Made by a program: the position numbers and the translations under genes. From assembly GCA_049514555.1 (NCBI GenBank), contig JBEKUY010000002.1, forward strand, positions 124,001 through 188,000: a stretch of 64,000 nt of DNA, in the 5' to 3' direction. The notes below the pieces were generated by a model. The model ran no database searches and had not been told where the DNA came from. It saw nothing but the letters and a program-made list of their open reading frames with translations. Source of the stretch: JBEKUY01 sp049514555. GTDB taxonomy: Bacteria; Acidobacteriota; Terriglobia; Acidiferrales; UBA7541. This document shows positions 37,110-48,480 of the stretch, one piece after another. Each line of letters starts with the position of its first letter. Position 1 is the stretch's first letter.

Positions 37110-38120
37110 TCATACGAGGATGCACCTCGCTCGATGCCCCGGCCCGGCCGGACGCATCTCGGGCACACACTCGGAGCATTCCGCACGCCGCAGCGGGCAG
37201 CGCGGCTCGAACGCGCATCCCGGCGGCAAATCATCGAGGCGCGGCACGTTTCCTGGAATGGGCTGCAACGCGCCCTTCTCGAGCCGCGGCGATGCCGCCA
37301 GCAAGCCTTCGGTATAAGGATGCCGCGGTCGCGCGAGCACATCGCGCGCCGGCCCTTCTTCCACGATCCGGCCCGCGTACATCACCGCCAAGCGATCCGC
37401 CACCTGCGCCACTACGCCCAAATCGTGCGTGATGAAAATCAATCCGAGTCTGAGTTCCCTCCGCAGCCGATCCAGTAAATCCAGGATCTGCTTCTGCACG
37501 GTCACGTCGAGCGCCGTCGTGGGTTCGTCGGCAATCAACAGTCGCGGCCCCGCCGACGGTCCTTTTCCCTGTTCGCTTGACCCGCCAGCCAGCGCCATGG
37601 CGATCATGACACGCTGGCGCAGCCCACCCGAGAGTTGGTGCGGGTACTGCTGGGCGCGCTTTTCCGGCTCCGGCACCGCGGCGCGCTCGAACGCAGCAAT
37701 GGCCCGCCGCGTCGCTTCTCCGCGCGTCAAGCCCCGCTCGTGCACCCGCACCGCTTCCTCGATCTGCACGCCCACGCGCATCACCGGATTGAGTGAGGTC
37801 ATCGGCTCCTGAAACACCATAGCAATCTCTCGCCCTCGTATATCTCTCCATTCGCGTTCGGTAAGCGACAGGAGATTTCTCACCGTTCGCGAATGCGCTC
37901 CGTTCCGCGAAGCGAGCCGCGCGTCCCCTCGTGCCCGCGCACCCTCAGGCAGCAGCCCCATGAGCGCCAGCGCGAGCATCGTTTTCCCGCTGCCCGATTC
38001 GCCCACAAGCCCCAGCGCCTCGCCCGCCTCGACGTGCAAAGACACATCGTTCACCGGCCGGATCACGCCTGCCGCAGTTGGCAATTCAACCGTCAGCCCG
38101 CCCACTTCCAACAATGCCAT
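37110..38120 (-). CDS. Oligopeptide/dipeptide ABC transporter ATP-binding protein (OppD-like)
   Basis: The 336-residue protein has Walker A VGESGSGKTMLALALMG, signature LSGGLRQRVMIAMAL and Walker B LLIADEPTTALDVTVQ. The C-terminal oligo_HPY region keeps its usual cysteines (PPGCAFEPRCPLRRAEC). It forms a dimeric ATPase with the OppF-like protein next to it. No permease genes accompany the pair in the 300 bases upstream or beyond. Confidence 0.92.
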   Translation of the reverse strand: MALLEVGGLTVELPTAAGVIRPVNDVSLHVEAGEALGLVGESGSGKTMLALALMGLLPEGARARGDARLASRNGAHSRTVRNLLSLTEREWRDIRGREIAMVFQEPMTSLNPVMRVGVQIEEAVRVHERGLTRGEATRRAIAAFERAAVPEPEKRAQQYPHQLSGGLRQRVMIAMALAGGSSEQGKGPSAGPRLLIADEPTTALDVTVQKQILDLLDRLRRELRLGLIFITHDLGVVAQVADRLAVMYAGRIVEEGPARDVLARPRHPYTEGLLAASPRLEKGALQPIPGNVPRLDDLPPGCAFEPRCPLRRAECSECVPEMRPAGPGHRARCILV

Positions 38121-38427
38121 GCGGCCATCATAGACACGAATAGCGAAACACGAAACTTGAAACTCACAGTATCGCTTGGCAAGATGTCGCTTACCGTCTT
38201 ACGAGAGGAATCACGAACTTCAGTGCGGTGTGGGTCGCGGAGAAGCCGACAACGTTCGCGTCTTTCAGACCAGCCTTGCGCCCGGCGGCTGGGACGCCTA
38301 CTTCGGTGATGTACTACTGACTTTTCCGATACCCGAATCCTTCACCGAGTGCCTTCCCGAACACAGAGCAGGCAGTGGCGTTTGTTTCCTGCGGCCACTG
38401 TTCGTACCCTGACCGGAGAGGATCCCC
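38121..38427. other. Intergenic region with a short coding remnant
   Basis: The 307 bases between oppD-like and the plus-strand membrane protein gene contain no complete gene. A 40-codon open stretch on the minus strand (38191-38313) has coding character and is listed separately. Confidence 0.4.
38191..38313 (-). pseudogene. Possible C-terminal remnant of a lost gene
   Basis: Forty codons read as GVPAAGRKAGLKDANVVG and FSATHTALKFVIPLVRR before a TAA. Third positions are G/C-rich, as in the genes around it. A TAG lies directly upstream and no start codon exists, so this cannot be expressed as it stands. I do not recognise the parent protein. It may be chance. Confidence 0.25.
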
Positions 38428-38940
38428 ATGTCGAGCGCACGCCTGCCGAAAATTGTGTTCCTCGTGCTTGTTCTCATTGCCGTCGCGGAGGCCCACCGCG
38501 GCTACACGCTCCTTCCCAACTGTATGGCCTCCCATTTCGACGCTGCGGGCAATGCCAACAATTTCCAGCCGAAATCCGTATTTCTCCATCTAAATGCTGT
38601 CGTCACGGTGCTCGCGCTCGTGACCGGCTTCATTGTTCCCCGCATCATAAGCGTCCTGCCCGCCTCCATGATCAATCTTCCCCACAAGGACTACTGGCTC
38701 GCGCCCGAGCGCCGCGCCCAGACGATGGCATTCTTCGAAACGCACTTCGGCTGGTTCGGATGCGCTGTCTACTTTCTTCTGATTTGTGTGTTCGAGGAGG
38801 TCGTCCAAGCCAACCTCCGCACCCCTCCCCGGATGTCGAGCGATTACATGATCGGCCTGCTCCTAGCGTTCGCCGCGTTCATGATCGTCTGGTCCGCGCT
38901 GTTCATTCGTCGGCTTCGCGGGTTTTACACGCTGCGCTGA
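38428..38940 (+). CDS. Membrane protein with DUF1648-like segment
   Basis: The 170-residue protein has three to four helices: about 8-25, 55-75, 108-128 and 142-162. The stretch LPNCMASHFDAAGNANNFQP resembles the conserved motif of DUF1648 proteins (LP...HFDAxG). Bacterial members include SdpI-type immunity proteins, but this one is too short for SdpI and lacks its other domains. The ATG is preceded by GGAGAGG. It is a single gene. Confidence 0.7.
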   Translation: MSSARLPKIVFLVLVLIAVAEAHRGYTLLPNCMASHFDAAGNANNFQPKSVFLHLNAVVTVLALVTGFIVPRIISVLPASMINLPHKDYWLAPERRAQTMAFFETHFGWFGCAVYFLLICVFEEVVQANLRTPPRMSSDYMIGLLLAFAAFMIVWSALFIRRLRGFYTLR

Positions 38941-38975
38941 AAAGCAAAACGGCCCCCGGTTGTGCCGGGGGCCGT
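38941..38975 (-). terminator. Intrinsic terminator downstream of rpoD
   Basis: On the minus strand a perfect 11-bp GC-rich stem (ACGGCCCCCGG / CCGGGGGCCGT, loop of 5) is followed by TTTTGCTTT. It starts 33 bases after the rpoD stop. It also abuts the stop of the convergent plus-strand membrane protein gene, where the hairpin could work in both directions, but only the minus strand has the U-tract. Confidence 0.88.
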
Positions 38976-39008
38976 CAGTAAGAGCGGCTTTCTTATTCGT
39001 GTAACCGT

Positions 39009-40736
<1,728 letters not shown>

Positions 40737-41111
40737 TAATTCCTCCGTCGGTCCGCGCCAGCGAGCCCGCGTTCGCGGGTTACCGCCTCTTGGCAAATCA
40801 GTATTTTGTCCGTGCGCACGTCAGCACCTGTGGAGGGACTGCCCCCGAAGGTTCGCCGTCTTGTCGGTGAAGAAAATCCGCTTGCCTGCCGCCCGCTCGG
40901 CATCTGACGTTGCGTGGCCGGGTCCCCTGTCGCTGGAAAACCGCTGCGGCCCCGGCGGCGCCGGAACCCGCCTTCATCCATAGAATATAGATGCTCCAGG
41001 ACCCGCCGACGTTACCGTCAAACCCCCGTACGTTACACGCCGGGCCGGAGTTTCGTCAATCTTATATTCTGCCGCATTGCGCCGTCGAGAGCGGCCTGCG
41101 TGTCGAACTTC
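40737..41111. other. dnaG-rpoD intergenic region
   Basis: The 375 bases between dnaG and rpoD have no coding frame with support. Their length, in an otherwise tight gene pair, suggests an internal promoter for rpoD; a candidate is listed at 41032-41059. Confidence 0.5.
41032..41059 (-). promoter_or_regulatory. Candidate rpoD promoter
   Basis: On the minus strand TTGACG (41054-41059) is followed after 16 bases by TGTAAC (41032-41037), a plausible sigma-70 pair. The site lies about 300 bases upstream of the rpoD start. The match is moderate. Confidence 0.3.
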
Positions 41112-42893
41112 TCACCCTCCCTGCTCTTCCAGCCAGCGCCGCAATTCCTGCTTCTTCTCGAGCAGCGCGCGCAACTGCTCCCCGGACCCGCTCGCCGCAG
41201 TGCTTGCTTCAATCTCCCGCTGCACCCCCTCGAGTTCCGCCTTCGCCTTCTTTCTCCTGAGGACTACCAGGCAACTCTCCGCCTCCTCCCAGGTCGGCTC
41301 CGCATCCTCCTCAAACACGATCTCGTACACCAGCCGCCGGTCTTGCTCACCAAGGCCGTTGGCAACGGTCGCGAGACTCAGCGCCTCGCCCGAAAGGCAC
41401 GCCGCCACCAGCGCTGCAAACACGCGCTCGGCCTCCAGCCCCTCGTACAACGCCTCTTTCTGCAGCTCGCGGGCTAGCGCTTCGCGGAAACCTTCCGCCT
41501 CCGCCAGCATCTTGATCAGACGCCGCTCCGCCGGACGCCCGCCGTGGCGACCCACCAGTTCGGGCCGCGTCTTCACTTCGCTGCGGCGCTCCGTGGCCGC
41601 CTTCCGCAGCGCCTCGCGCAGCACCGGCTCGTCAATTCGCAACTGTTGCGCGATCCGCGTCGCCCATTCCGAGCGGAGCAGCCCGCTCGGGATTCGCTGC
41701 ACGTGGGGCATCAGGAAGTTCAGCGCGCGCAGCTTCCCTTCGCCGCTCGTCAAGTCCATTTGCCGCGCTCGCGCAATGAGGTAGTCCACATACTCCGGCG
41801 CCTGCTTCAGCAGCTCTGCGTACGCCGCCGCTCCCTTTTTGGTGATAAACGTGTCGGGATCGGCGGGCTTGCCGTCAATCTCGGGCAAGGCCAGCACGCG
41901 CACCTCGAAGTTCTGCTCGAGCAGCAGCCCGAGCGAACGTTCGGTGGCCGCCTGTCCCGCCGCGTCCGGGTCGTAGTTCACCACGACGTGCCGCGTGAAC
42001 CGTCCGAGCAGCTTCACCTGCGGCTCCGCCAAGCTCGTGCCGCAGCTCGCCACCACGTTTGACACGCCCGCGCGCGCCACCGCGATGGCGTCCATGTAAC
42101 CCTCGACCAGCACCGCGAAGTCCTGCCGGCGCATCGCCTCTTTGGCGCGGTCGAGGTGGTACAAGATGTTGCTCTTCGAGTAGATCGGCGTTTCCGGCGA
42201 ATTCAGATACTTGGGCAGATCGTCGCCGAGCGCCCGCCCGCCGAACGCCACGATTTTCCCCGACTCGTTGGCGATCGGGAACATGATCCGCCGGCGGAAA
42301 CGGTCGAAAAGTTTTCCGCCCTGGTCCCGGGACACCAGCCCCGACACATCGATTTGCTTTTCAGGATATTTCTGCTTCAGGTGACGGAGCAGCGCGTCTC
42401 CGGCCGACGGCGCGTAGCCCAGCCCGAACCGCGCCATGGCATCGCCGTCGAGACCGCGGTCCTCGAGATAGGCCCGCGCCGCTTTGCCCTCGAGCGTCCC
42501 TTCGAGTTGTTTCCTGAAAAACGCCGCCGCCTCGCGATGCATCTCGACCAGCGCCGTGCGTTGCTGATTCTCGCGCTTCTCTTCGGGCGAACGCTCCCGC
42601 GGCGCCGGGATCGCTATGCCGCATTTCTCCGCGACCGTGCGCACCGCCTCGGGAAACGGGCATTTCTCCATTTCCATCACGAACTGGAATACATCTCCAC
42701 CCACGCCGCATCCGAAGCAGTGGTAAATCTGCCTCACCGGATGCACCGCGAACGACGGCGTCTTTTCCGAATGGAACGGGCACAGCCCGGTAAAATTCTG
42801 TCCCGTCTTCTTGAGACGGACGTATTCCCCCACCACGCGGACAATGTCCGCCTGCTGCTTCACCTTGTCCGCAAATGTTCCCGCTTCCGCCAT
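41112..42893 (-). CDS. dnaG: DNA primase
   Basis: DnaG makes RNA primers for replication. The 593-residue protein has the CHC2 zinc domain (CPFHSEKTPSFAVHP, YHCFGCGVGGDVF), the catalytic core with MFPIANESGKIVAFGGRAL, the Toprim domain (VLVEGYMDAIAVARAG, VVNYDPDAAGQAA with the metal-binding Asp residues) and a C-terminal helical part for helicase binding (about 430-593). It starts 5 bases after the mutS2 stop. Confidence 0.97.
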   Translation of the reverse strand: MAEAGTFADKVKQQADIVRVVGEYVRLKKTGQNFTGLCPFHSEKTPSFAVHPVRQIYHCFGCGVGGDVFQFVMEMEKCPFPEAVRTVAEKCGIAIPAPRERSPEEKRENQQRTALVEMHREAAAFFRKQLEGTLEGKAARAYLEDRGLDGDAMARFGLGYAPSAGDALLRHLKQKYPEKQIDVSGLVSRDQGGKLFDRFRRRIMFPIANESGKIVAFGGRALGDDLPKYLNSPETPIYSKSNILYHLDRAKEAMRRQDFAVLVEGYMDAIAVARAGVSNVVASCGTSLAEPQVKLLGRFTRHVVVNYDPDAAGQAATERSLGLLLEQNFEVRVLALPEIDGKPADPDTFITKKGAAAYAELLKQAPEYVDYLIARARQMDLTSGEGKLRALNFLMPHVQRIPSGLLRSEWATRIAQQLRIDEPVLREALRKAATERRSEVKTRPELVGRHGGRPAERRLIKMLAEAEGFREALARELQKEALYEGLEAERVFAALVAACLSGEALSLATVANGLGEQDRRLVYEIVFEEDAEPTWEEAESCLVVLRRKKAKAELEGVQREIEASTAASGSGEQLRALLEKKQELRRWLEEQGG

Positions 42894-42898
42894 CGTTT

Positions 42899-45367
42899 TC
42901 AGGACTGCAAGTCTACGATCGTGATAGCCTTGCCGCCGTGTTCCTCGGATTCAAAAGCTGACCCCGCAACCAAAGGATGCCCAGCGAGAAACTCGCCCAA
43001 GCCGCGGCGCAGCGCGCCCGTCCCGTGGCCATGAATGATGCGCACGCGCAGCTTATTCGCCAGCGCGGCTTCATCGAGAAACTTGTCCACGCGGCTCGTG
43101 GCCTCTTCGACCGTCAGTCCAATGACGTTGATCTCGTCGGCAATCGCACCTTCTCCCGGCTCGGCGTGCACTGTCACGCTGCGATTTGCCGGAGTAGCCG
43201 CAGCTTTCGCAGCAGCTCTCTCGCCCTCGATCCCAGTGATCTCATCCAGCGACAGTTTCATCCGCAACGGTCCTGCCTCGACTTCGGCCGTCGATCCATC
43301 GACCCTGCGCAGAACCACCGCTTGCGGAAAACCGCGCACCCGAACTCTCACTCCCGGCACCAGCCGCTCCGCGCTCACCGGCTCGACCGGCGCCACCGTC
43401 CCCAGATCGGCCTGCGATTCGGACAGCGTTTGTACCACGGCGGCGTTCATCTCTTCGCGCGCCTCGCTTCGCGCTGCGGCCACCTTGCGCCGCGCTTGCT
43501 TCTCCATTTGCGCCCGCAGCTCGCGCTCCTTCATCCCCTCCACAATGCGCGATACTTCCTGCTCCATGCGCTTCTGCATCTCCGCGAACTTCTGCTCGAG
43601 CTCTTCGATCCGCCGCCGCTGCCTCTCGGTCCATTCGGTGCGCAGCTTCCGCCGCTCGTCTTCGAGAGCGCGCATCTCCGCCGCCATCTGCTGCTTCATG
43701 CGGTCGAGCTCGTCGCGGCTGCGGTGCAGGTAGGCGATCAGGTCGGCCGCTTCGCGCGCCTCCGGCGCCATCAGTCCGCGCGCCCGCTCGATCGCGCTGG
43801 TCACGACTCCCAGCCGCTGCGCAATCGCGATTCCGCTCGACCCGCCCGGCACGCCCACCATCAGCCGGTACGTCGGCCGCAGGTTCACATCGTCGAATTC
43901 CACCGCGGCGTTCACCACGCCGGGCGTCGTCGAGGCATAGGTCTTCAGCCGGTCGTGATGCGTCGTCGCCAGCACCATCGATCCTTTGGCGCGAAACTCC
44001 TCGAGGAACGATACGGCCAGCGCCGCGCCTTCTTCCGGCGCGGTACCCGTTCCCATCTCATCCGCCAGCACCAGCGATCGCGGCGTGGCTTTTTCCAGCA
44101 TGACCTTCAGGTTCAGCATGTGCGCGGAGAACGTCGAAAGGTCCGCGGCAATCGATTGTTCGTCGCCGATGTCCACGAGCACGCGGTCGAACATCGGCAG
44201 CACCGCGCGCCCCGCCGCGACGGGGATTCCCGCCTGCGCGGCCAGCGCCGCGAGCCCCACCGTTTTGAGCGCCACCGTTTTCCCCCCCGTGTTGGGCCCG
44301 CTGATCACCAGCACGCGCTCGTCTTCCGGCGCGGCCGCGGAGCGCCCAGCGCCGCCAAGCGCGAGCGTCATCGGCACGATGGCCCGTCCCTCGCGCCGCA
44401 GCTTGTCTTCCAGCACGGGATGCCGCACGGCATCCAATCTCAGCTCCAGGGCCTCGGTAAACTCCGGCATCGCGCAATCGAATTCGCGCGCAAACCGCGC
44501 CCGCGCAAACACCGAGTCAAACTCCGCAATCGTCCCCGCTGCGACGCGCACCACCCCGAGCTGTCCGCGCACGCGCCCGGTCAGCTCCTCGAGAATCCGC
44601 GCAATCTCCGCGGCTTCGTCCTCTCGGAATTGCACGAGCTGGTTATTAGGCTCGACGGCCGCCAGCGGCTCGAGAAACACGGTCTGCCCGGTTCCGCTCG
44701 CTCCGTGCACCACGCCTTCGACCGAGCTCCGTTCCGTAGCCCGCACCGGGATCACGAAGCGGTCGTTCCGCAAGGTCACGTAGTCATCGCCCGCTTCGGC
44801 GCCGCGCGCTTTCAGAACATGCCTGAGAATCTTCTGAATCGAATCGCGCGTCCGCCCAATCGAGGCTCGAATCCGCCGCAGCTCGCTCGACGCGTCGTCG
44901 CTGATTTCCCCGTTCGGCAGAATCGCCCGCCGAATGTTTCCCAGTAGTTCGCGAAAATCCCCGAGCGAGCCCGCCCGTCCCGCCAGCAGCGGAAATTTCA
45001 CGGCCTCCTCGCGAAACTGCTGCTTCAGCCAGGCGGCCGTCTCGAACAATGACGCCGCGTCGAGCAACTCGCTTGGTTCGAGCACCGCCCCCGGCCCTGC
45101 GTCTTCTCCTGAGGGCGCCGCGTCCGCGGGTTCAAGCCGTTCCAGCCACCCCGCCGGATCGGCCAGCGCGCCAAATCCCAATTCGCGCCCGGCGCGCAGC
45201 CATTCCTTCGCCTCGGTGATTTTCGCGAACGCTGCTTCGAGCGCCTCGCGTTGCTGCCCCCGTGCCAACGCATCCACCGCACGCCGCCCCGGCGCGCACG
45301 TGGTCCTTTGGCGCAACAGCTCCCGCAGCGCGTCAAACTCGAGTATCTCTTCCGCCGTGCGTGACAT
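42899..45367 (-). CDS. mutS2: Endonuclease MutS2
   Basis: The 822-residue protein lacks the MutS mismatch-recognition domain and has the MutS2 layout: lever and clamp helices, ATPase domain with Walker A ISGPNTGGKTVALKTVG (about 365-380) and Walker B SLVLADEMGTGT, a coiled coil (about 520-640, very Glu/Arg-rich) and a C-terminal Smr nuclease domain (about 745-822) with VRIIHGHGTGALRRGL. MutS2 suppresses homologous recombination and can rescue collided ribosomes in some species. It is tightly linked to dnaG. Confidence 0.96.
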   Translation of the reverse strand: MSRTAEEILEFDALRELLRQRTTCAPGRRAVDALARGQQREALEAAFAKITEAKEWLRAGRELGFGALADPAGWLERLEPADAAPSGEDAGPGAVLEPSELLDAASLFETAAWLKQQFREEAVKFPLLAGRAGSLGDFRELLGNIRRAILPNGEISDDASSELRRIRASIGRTRDSIQKILRHVLKARGAEAGDDYVTLRNDRFVIPVRATERSSVEGVVHGASGTGQTVFLEPLAAVEPNNQLVQFREDEAAEIARILEELTGRVRGQLGVVRVAAGTIAEFDSVFARARFAREFDCAMPEFTEALELRLDAVRHPVLEDKLRREGRAIVPMTLALGGAGRSAAAPEDERVLVISGPNTGGKTVALKTVGLAALAAQAGIPVAAGRAVLPMFDRVLVDIGDEQSIAADLSTFSAHMLNLKVMLEKATPRSLVLADEMGTGTAPEEGAALAVSFLEEFRAKGSMVLATTHHDRLKTYASTTPGVVNAAVEFDDVNLRPTYRLMVGVPGGSSGIAIAQRLGVVTSAIERARGLMAPEAREAADLIAYLHRSRDELDRMKQQMAAEMRALEDERRKLRTEWTERQRRRIEELEQKFAEMQKRMEQEVSRIVEGMKERELRAQMEKQARRKVAAARSEAREEMNAAVVQTLSESQADLGTVAPVEPVSAERLVPGVRVRVRGFPQAVVLRRVDGSTAEVEAGPLRMKLSLDEITGIEGERAAAKAAATPANRSVTVHAEPGEGAIADEINVIGLTVEEATSRVDKFLDEAALANKLRVRIIHGHGTGALRRGLGEFLAGHPLVAGSAFESEEHGGKAITIVDLQS

Positions 45368-45403
45368 TTCCGTGGCCCACCACTTCGGTGGTACGCCTTC
45401 CTT

Positions 45404-45955
45404 CTATTTCAGCCGCAGCGCCAAGAACTCCGCAGCCTCTTCCGGTGTCCCAACAACGTGCACCATTTCGCCATTGGCTTCGGCCCACGGCGATGAGCTG
45501 CCGCGTTCCACTTCCCGGACGCGATCGAGTATCGGTTTCCAGAAATGCCCGAGCACCACAAACGGCTTGCCGCTCATCACCGACTTGTTCAGCATCTCCC
45601 ACACCACCGCCAGCTCCACCAGTGTCCCGGTCCCGCCCTTGCAGGCCACGAATGCATCCCCTTTGCGGACCAGTTCGAACAGCCGTTCTTCCCAGGTGCT
45701 CACGCGAATCTCTTCGTCCACCCAGGCATTCGTGCGCGCCCGAAAAAACTCCGCAGTCACCCCGAGGACGTGCCCGCCTGCTTCTTTGGCCCCGCGTGAG
45801 GCTGCTTCCATCGTTCCGCCATACCCGCCCGAGCACACCGCGAATCCCCGCTGCGCCAGCGCCGTTCCGAGAGCGCGCGCCTCTTCATAGTCCGCCTCGC
45901 CGGCCTTTGGCCGCGAGCTTCCAAAAACGGTCACGACTTTCCGTTCTTTGCCCAT
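45404..45955 (-). CDS. LOG-family (lysine decarboxylase-like) protein
   Basis: The 183-residue protein has the Rossmann-like fold of LOG/TIGR00725 proteins. The nucleotide-binding motif is a variant of PGGxGT: CKGGTGTLVELAVVWE, and the N-terminal strand reads VTVFGSSRPKAGE, followed by CSGGYGGTMEAASRGA. Plant and some bacterial LOGs release cytokinin bases from ribotides; most bacterial members are phosphoribohydrolases of unknown physiological substrate. Confidence 0.85.
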   Translation of the reverse strand: MGKERKVVTVFGSSRPKAGEADYEEARALGTALAQRGFAVCSGGYGGTMEAASRGAKEAGGHVLGVTAEFFRARTNAWVDEEIRVSTWEERLFELVRKGDAFVACKGGTGTLVELAVVWEMLNKSVMSGKPFVVLGHFWKPILDRVREVERGSSSPWAEANGEMVHVVGTPEEAAEFLALRLK

Positions 45956-45983
45956 TTCCCCCGCCGCAGGATCTCTCGTTCCT

Positions 45984-47561
45984 CTACCTCGTCTGTTTCC
46001 CTTGCTTCTTCACTCTTCCGCCCAACTCTTCCACCATCGCCGCGCAGATCGCATCGATCGTCGTCGCCGCGTCGCTTTTCTTCAGCGCGTTGTTTGCGAA
46101 AATCGAGAAAACCACCTCTCGTCCGCCGAGCGTTTCGGCGTATCCGGAGAGCGCCGCAACGTGTTCGTGCGAGCCCGTCTTCGCATGCACCCGCCCGGCC
46201 GCTTGAGTATCCTTCATGCGGTCCTCGAGCGTCCCGTCTTGGCCTGCCACCGGCAGCGACGCAAAGTACACGGGAAACCAAGCTTGCCCCTGCGCATACC
46301 GCAGCAGCGTCACTACCGCCCGCGGCGTGACCAAGTCTCCTCGCGAAAGGCCTGACCCGTCCGTGAAGACCAGGTCCCCTTCTTCGATGTCTGCCGCACG
46401 ATAGAACTGCCACGCAAAGTCCGTCACCTCTTCCGGCTTCTTCCAGGGACCCTGCTGCCGCACCGCCGCCTTCAGCAGCATCTCCGTATGGAGGTTGATG
46501 CTCATCTTGTTCACCGGCACCAATGCTTCGGCGAGCGGCGGCGAAATGTGTTCCGCCAACACCATTCTCTCGCCGCTTACGGCATCTTCCGCGTGCTTCG
46601 CTCGCGCGCACCCGCCGACGTGCACACCGCGCTCTTCGAGCAGCCTCTTCAGCATCCCCGCCGCATGTTCCGCCGGCTCCTCAATCGCCAACACCAGGAT
46701 GCGCGGTGCGCTCCCCGCCGGAAGCGTTCCCCGGATTACGACCAGCCGCGCCCCCGGCTCACGGGTCAAGACCAGGTCGCTCTTCGTTTCCGCGGCGCTG
46801 GTGGTCACACCGTTCTCAACCGCGAAATCTTCCGTTTTCGGCTCGACCGTGGCGCTGACGGCGTCTCCCTCGCGCGTTCCAGGCGAAAGCGTCAGCAGCG
46901 TTGTATTGTCGTCCACCGCGATCGCCGACACCGCCGTGCCATACTCCCACACCATGTCGTCGATCTCCCAACCGGGCGCATAGCGGCCCGGAGGGAAGTA
47001 ACTGTCGTCCGCGACGATGTCGCCGCCAATTTCGCGCACGCCCCTGGCCACGAGCTTGTCGGCCAGCTCCGCGAGCACTTTCTCCGGTGGCCCGTCCGTT
47101 TCCGGTTTCTCCACGAACGGGAACTTTCGGTTCGAAAGGTTGGGATCGCCGCGCCCTACCAGAACGAGATCGCCGTCCAACCGCCCCTTCTCCAGCAAGC
47201 GCGCGCGCGTTTCCAGCGTGGTATGGAAGCGGTACTCGGGCCCGAGCGTCGCGAGCGCCAGTGCGGTCGTGAACAGCTTCATATTCGACGCAGGAATGAA
47301 GAGTTTCTTCTCGTCGTGCGCGTAAAGCGCTTCGCCCGTCTTGGCGTCCGCCACCAGGATCCCCCAGTTCGCCTGGTTCGCCGGCGGTGCCGCGAGCAAC
47401 GTGTCCACTCGCTTCGCAAAGCGCAGCGCAGCACGGCGGGTCGCAGCGGACTGCGCTACACGCTTCACACCGGAACTCTGCGCACCCGCCGGCACCGCCA
47501 GCAACAGCGCCGCCAAGATGAGTCCCGCGCACCGCTTCGGCAAAATGCCGCTGTTCATCAT
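45984..47561 (-). CDS. dacB: D-alanyl-D-alanine carboxypeptidase/endopeptidase (PBP4 type)
   Basis: With the start at 47561 (525 residues) an export signal (about 10-28, ending AGAQ) leads into a class-C low-molecular-weight penicillin-binding protein. The three catalytic motifs are visible: PASNMKL (SxxK), MSINLHTE (SxN) and HAKTGSHEH (KTG). The insert between SxxK and SxN has the PBP4 length. It trims peptidoglycan peptides in the periplasm. An in-frame ATG follows directly, so the exact start is uncertain by one codon. Confidence 0.93.
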   Translation of the reverse strand: MMNSGILPKRCAGLILAALLLAVPAGAQSSGVKRVAQSAATRRAALRFAKRVDTLLAAPPANQANWGILVADAKTGEALYAHDEKKLFIPASNMKLFTTALALATLGPEYRFHTTLETRARLLEKGRLDGDLVLVGRGDPNLSNRKFPFVEKPETDGPPEKVLAELADKLVARGVREIGGDIVADDSYFPPGRYAPGWEIDDMVWEYGTAVSAIAVDDNTTLLTLSPGTREGDAVSATVEPKTEDFAVENGVTTSAAETKSDLVLTREPGARLVVIRGTLPAGSAPRILVLAIEEPAEHAAGMLKRLLEERGVHVGGCARAKHAEDAVSGERMVLAEHISPPLAEALVPVNKMSINLHTEMLLKAAVRQQGPWKKPEEVTDFAWQFYRAADIEEGDLVFTDGSGLSRGDLVTPRAVVTLLRYAQGQAWFPVYFASLPVAGQDGTLEDRMKDTQAAGRVHAKTGSHEHVAALSGYAETLGGREVVFSIFANNALKKSDAATTIDAICAAMVEELGGRVKKQGKQTR

Positions 47562-47729
47562 CTTTTCGATCGTCCGTCCGCTCGCGATTATAGCCCACTC
47601 CAGCAGTAGGACCTCCCGAATGACTCCTGCAACCCTGTAGGGCATCTAATAAAGAGCGTTGATTGCGCCCAGTCCCGGAACGCTCTATCATGGCGTTCCA
47701 GCCATTCGCTGTTCTGAGGAGACACTGTG

Positions 47730-48452
47730 ATGAAACGTGGATTGTCCCTGATGATGACCCTGGCTCTGGTAGCCCTGCCGCTCGCTGCTCAGGACAATGA
47801 CAAAGAAGGAAAAGATCAGGACCGCCTGGATAACTGCGGCATGGTGATGAAGGAGATTCTCGACATCCCCGATGACATTCCCCAAAACCTCCTCGATAAG
47901 GCCGAATGCGTCATCGTGATTCCCTCGGTCCTCAAGGTTGCCTTCGGGTTCAGCGGCAATTATGGCCGCGGTGCAATGACCTGCCGAACCGGCGAGCACT
48001 TCACCGGCCCGTGGGGCGCTCCGACGATGATGCGTTTGGAAGGCGGCGGGTTCGGCCTGCAACTTGGAGCGCAAGCCACCGACTTTGTCATCCTCGTGAT
48101 GAACCCTCGCGGAGCCACGGCAATTCTCAAGAACAAAGTCAAGCTGGGCGCTGACGCTGCCGCCGCCGCAGGCCCCAAGGGCCGTGATGCCAGTGCCACA
48201 ACCGATGTCACGCTTCGGGCCGAGATGTTGACTTATTCCCGCTCGCGCGGCCTCTTCGCCGGGGTCTCGCTCGAAGGCTCAACCCTCCGCCCCGATAACG
48301 GGTCCAACGAGAAAGTCTACGGCAAGAAAATCGACGCCCAGGACATCGTCCTCAAGGGTGCCGTGGCCGTTCCGACCTCCGCACAGAAGCTGGTCGCTCT
48401 GCTGAACCAAAAGTCACCCAAGAACCTTTCCGATCCCGATTCGCTGAAGTAA
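47730..48452 (+). CDS. Secreted lipid-binding SYLF/YSC84 domain protein
   Basis: A signal peptide (about 1-20, cleavage near LAAQ) is followed by a SYLF domain. Visible hallmarks are VIVIPSVLKVAFGFSGNYG, GPWGAPTMMRLEGGGFG, QATDFVILVMNPRGATAIL and YSRSRGLFAGVSLEGSTL. SYLF domains bind phosphoinositides in eukaryotes; bacterial members are secreted with unknown ligands. GAGGAGA precedes the ATG; a GTG one codon upstream is the alternative. A hairpin repeat ends the unit at 48481. Confidence 0.9.
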   Translation: MKRGLSLMMTLALVALPLAAQDNDKEGKDQDRLDNCGMVMKEILDIPDDIPQNLLDKAECVIVIPSVLKVAFGFSGNYGRGAMTCRTGEHFTGPWGAPTMMRLEGGGFGLQLGAQATDFVILVMNPRGATAILKNKVKLGADAAAAAGPKGRDASATTDVTLRAEMLTYSRSRGLFAGVSLEGSTLRPDNGSNEKVYGKKIDAQDIVLKGAVAVPTSAQKLVALLNQKSPKNLSDPDSLK

Positions 48453-48480
48453 TTTCGTTGAAGTAGTTCGGTCTTGCTTT

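Noticed and set aside
42977..44947. A 656-codon open frame on the plus strand
   Set aside because: It is the antisense of mutS2, which is certain. Long mirror frames are usual in GC-rich genes, and its product (Arg/His-rich) has no protein-like pattern.
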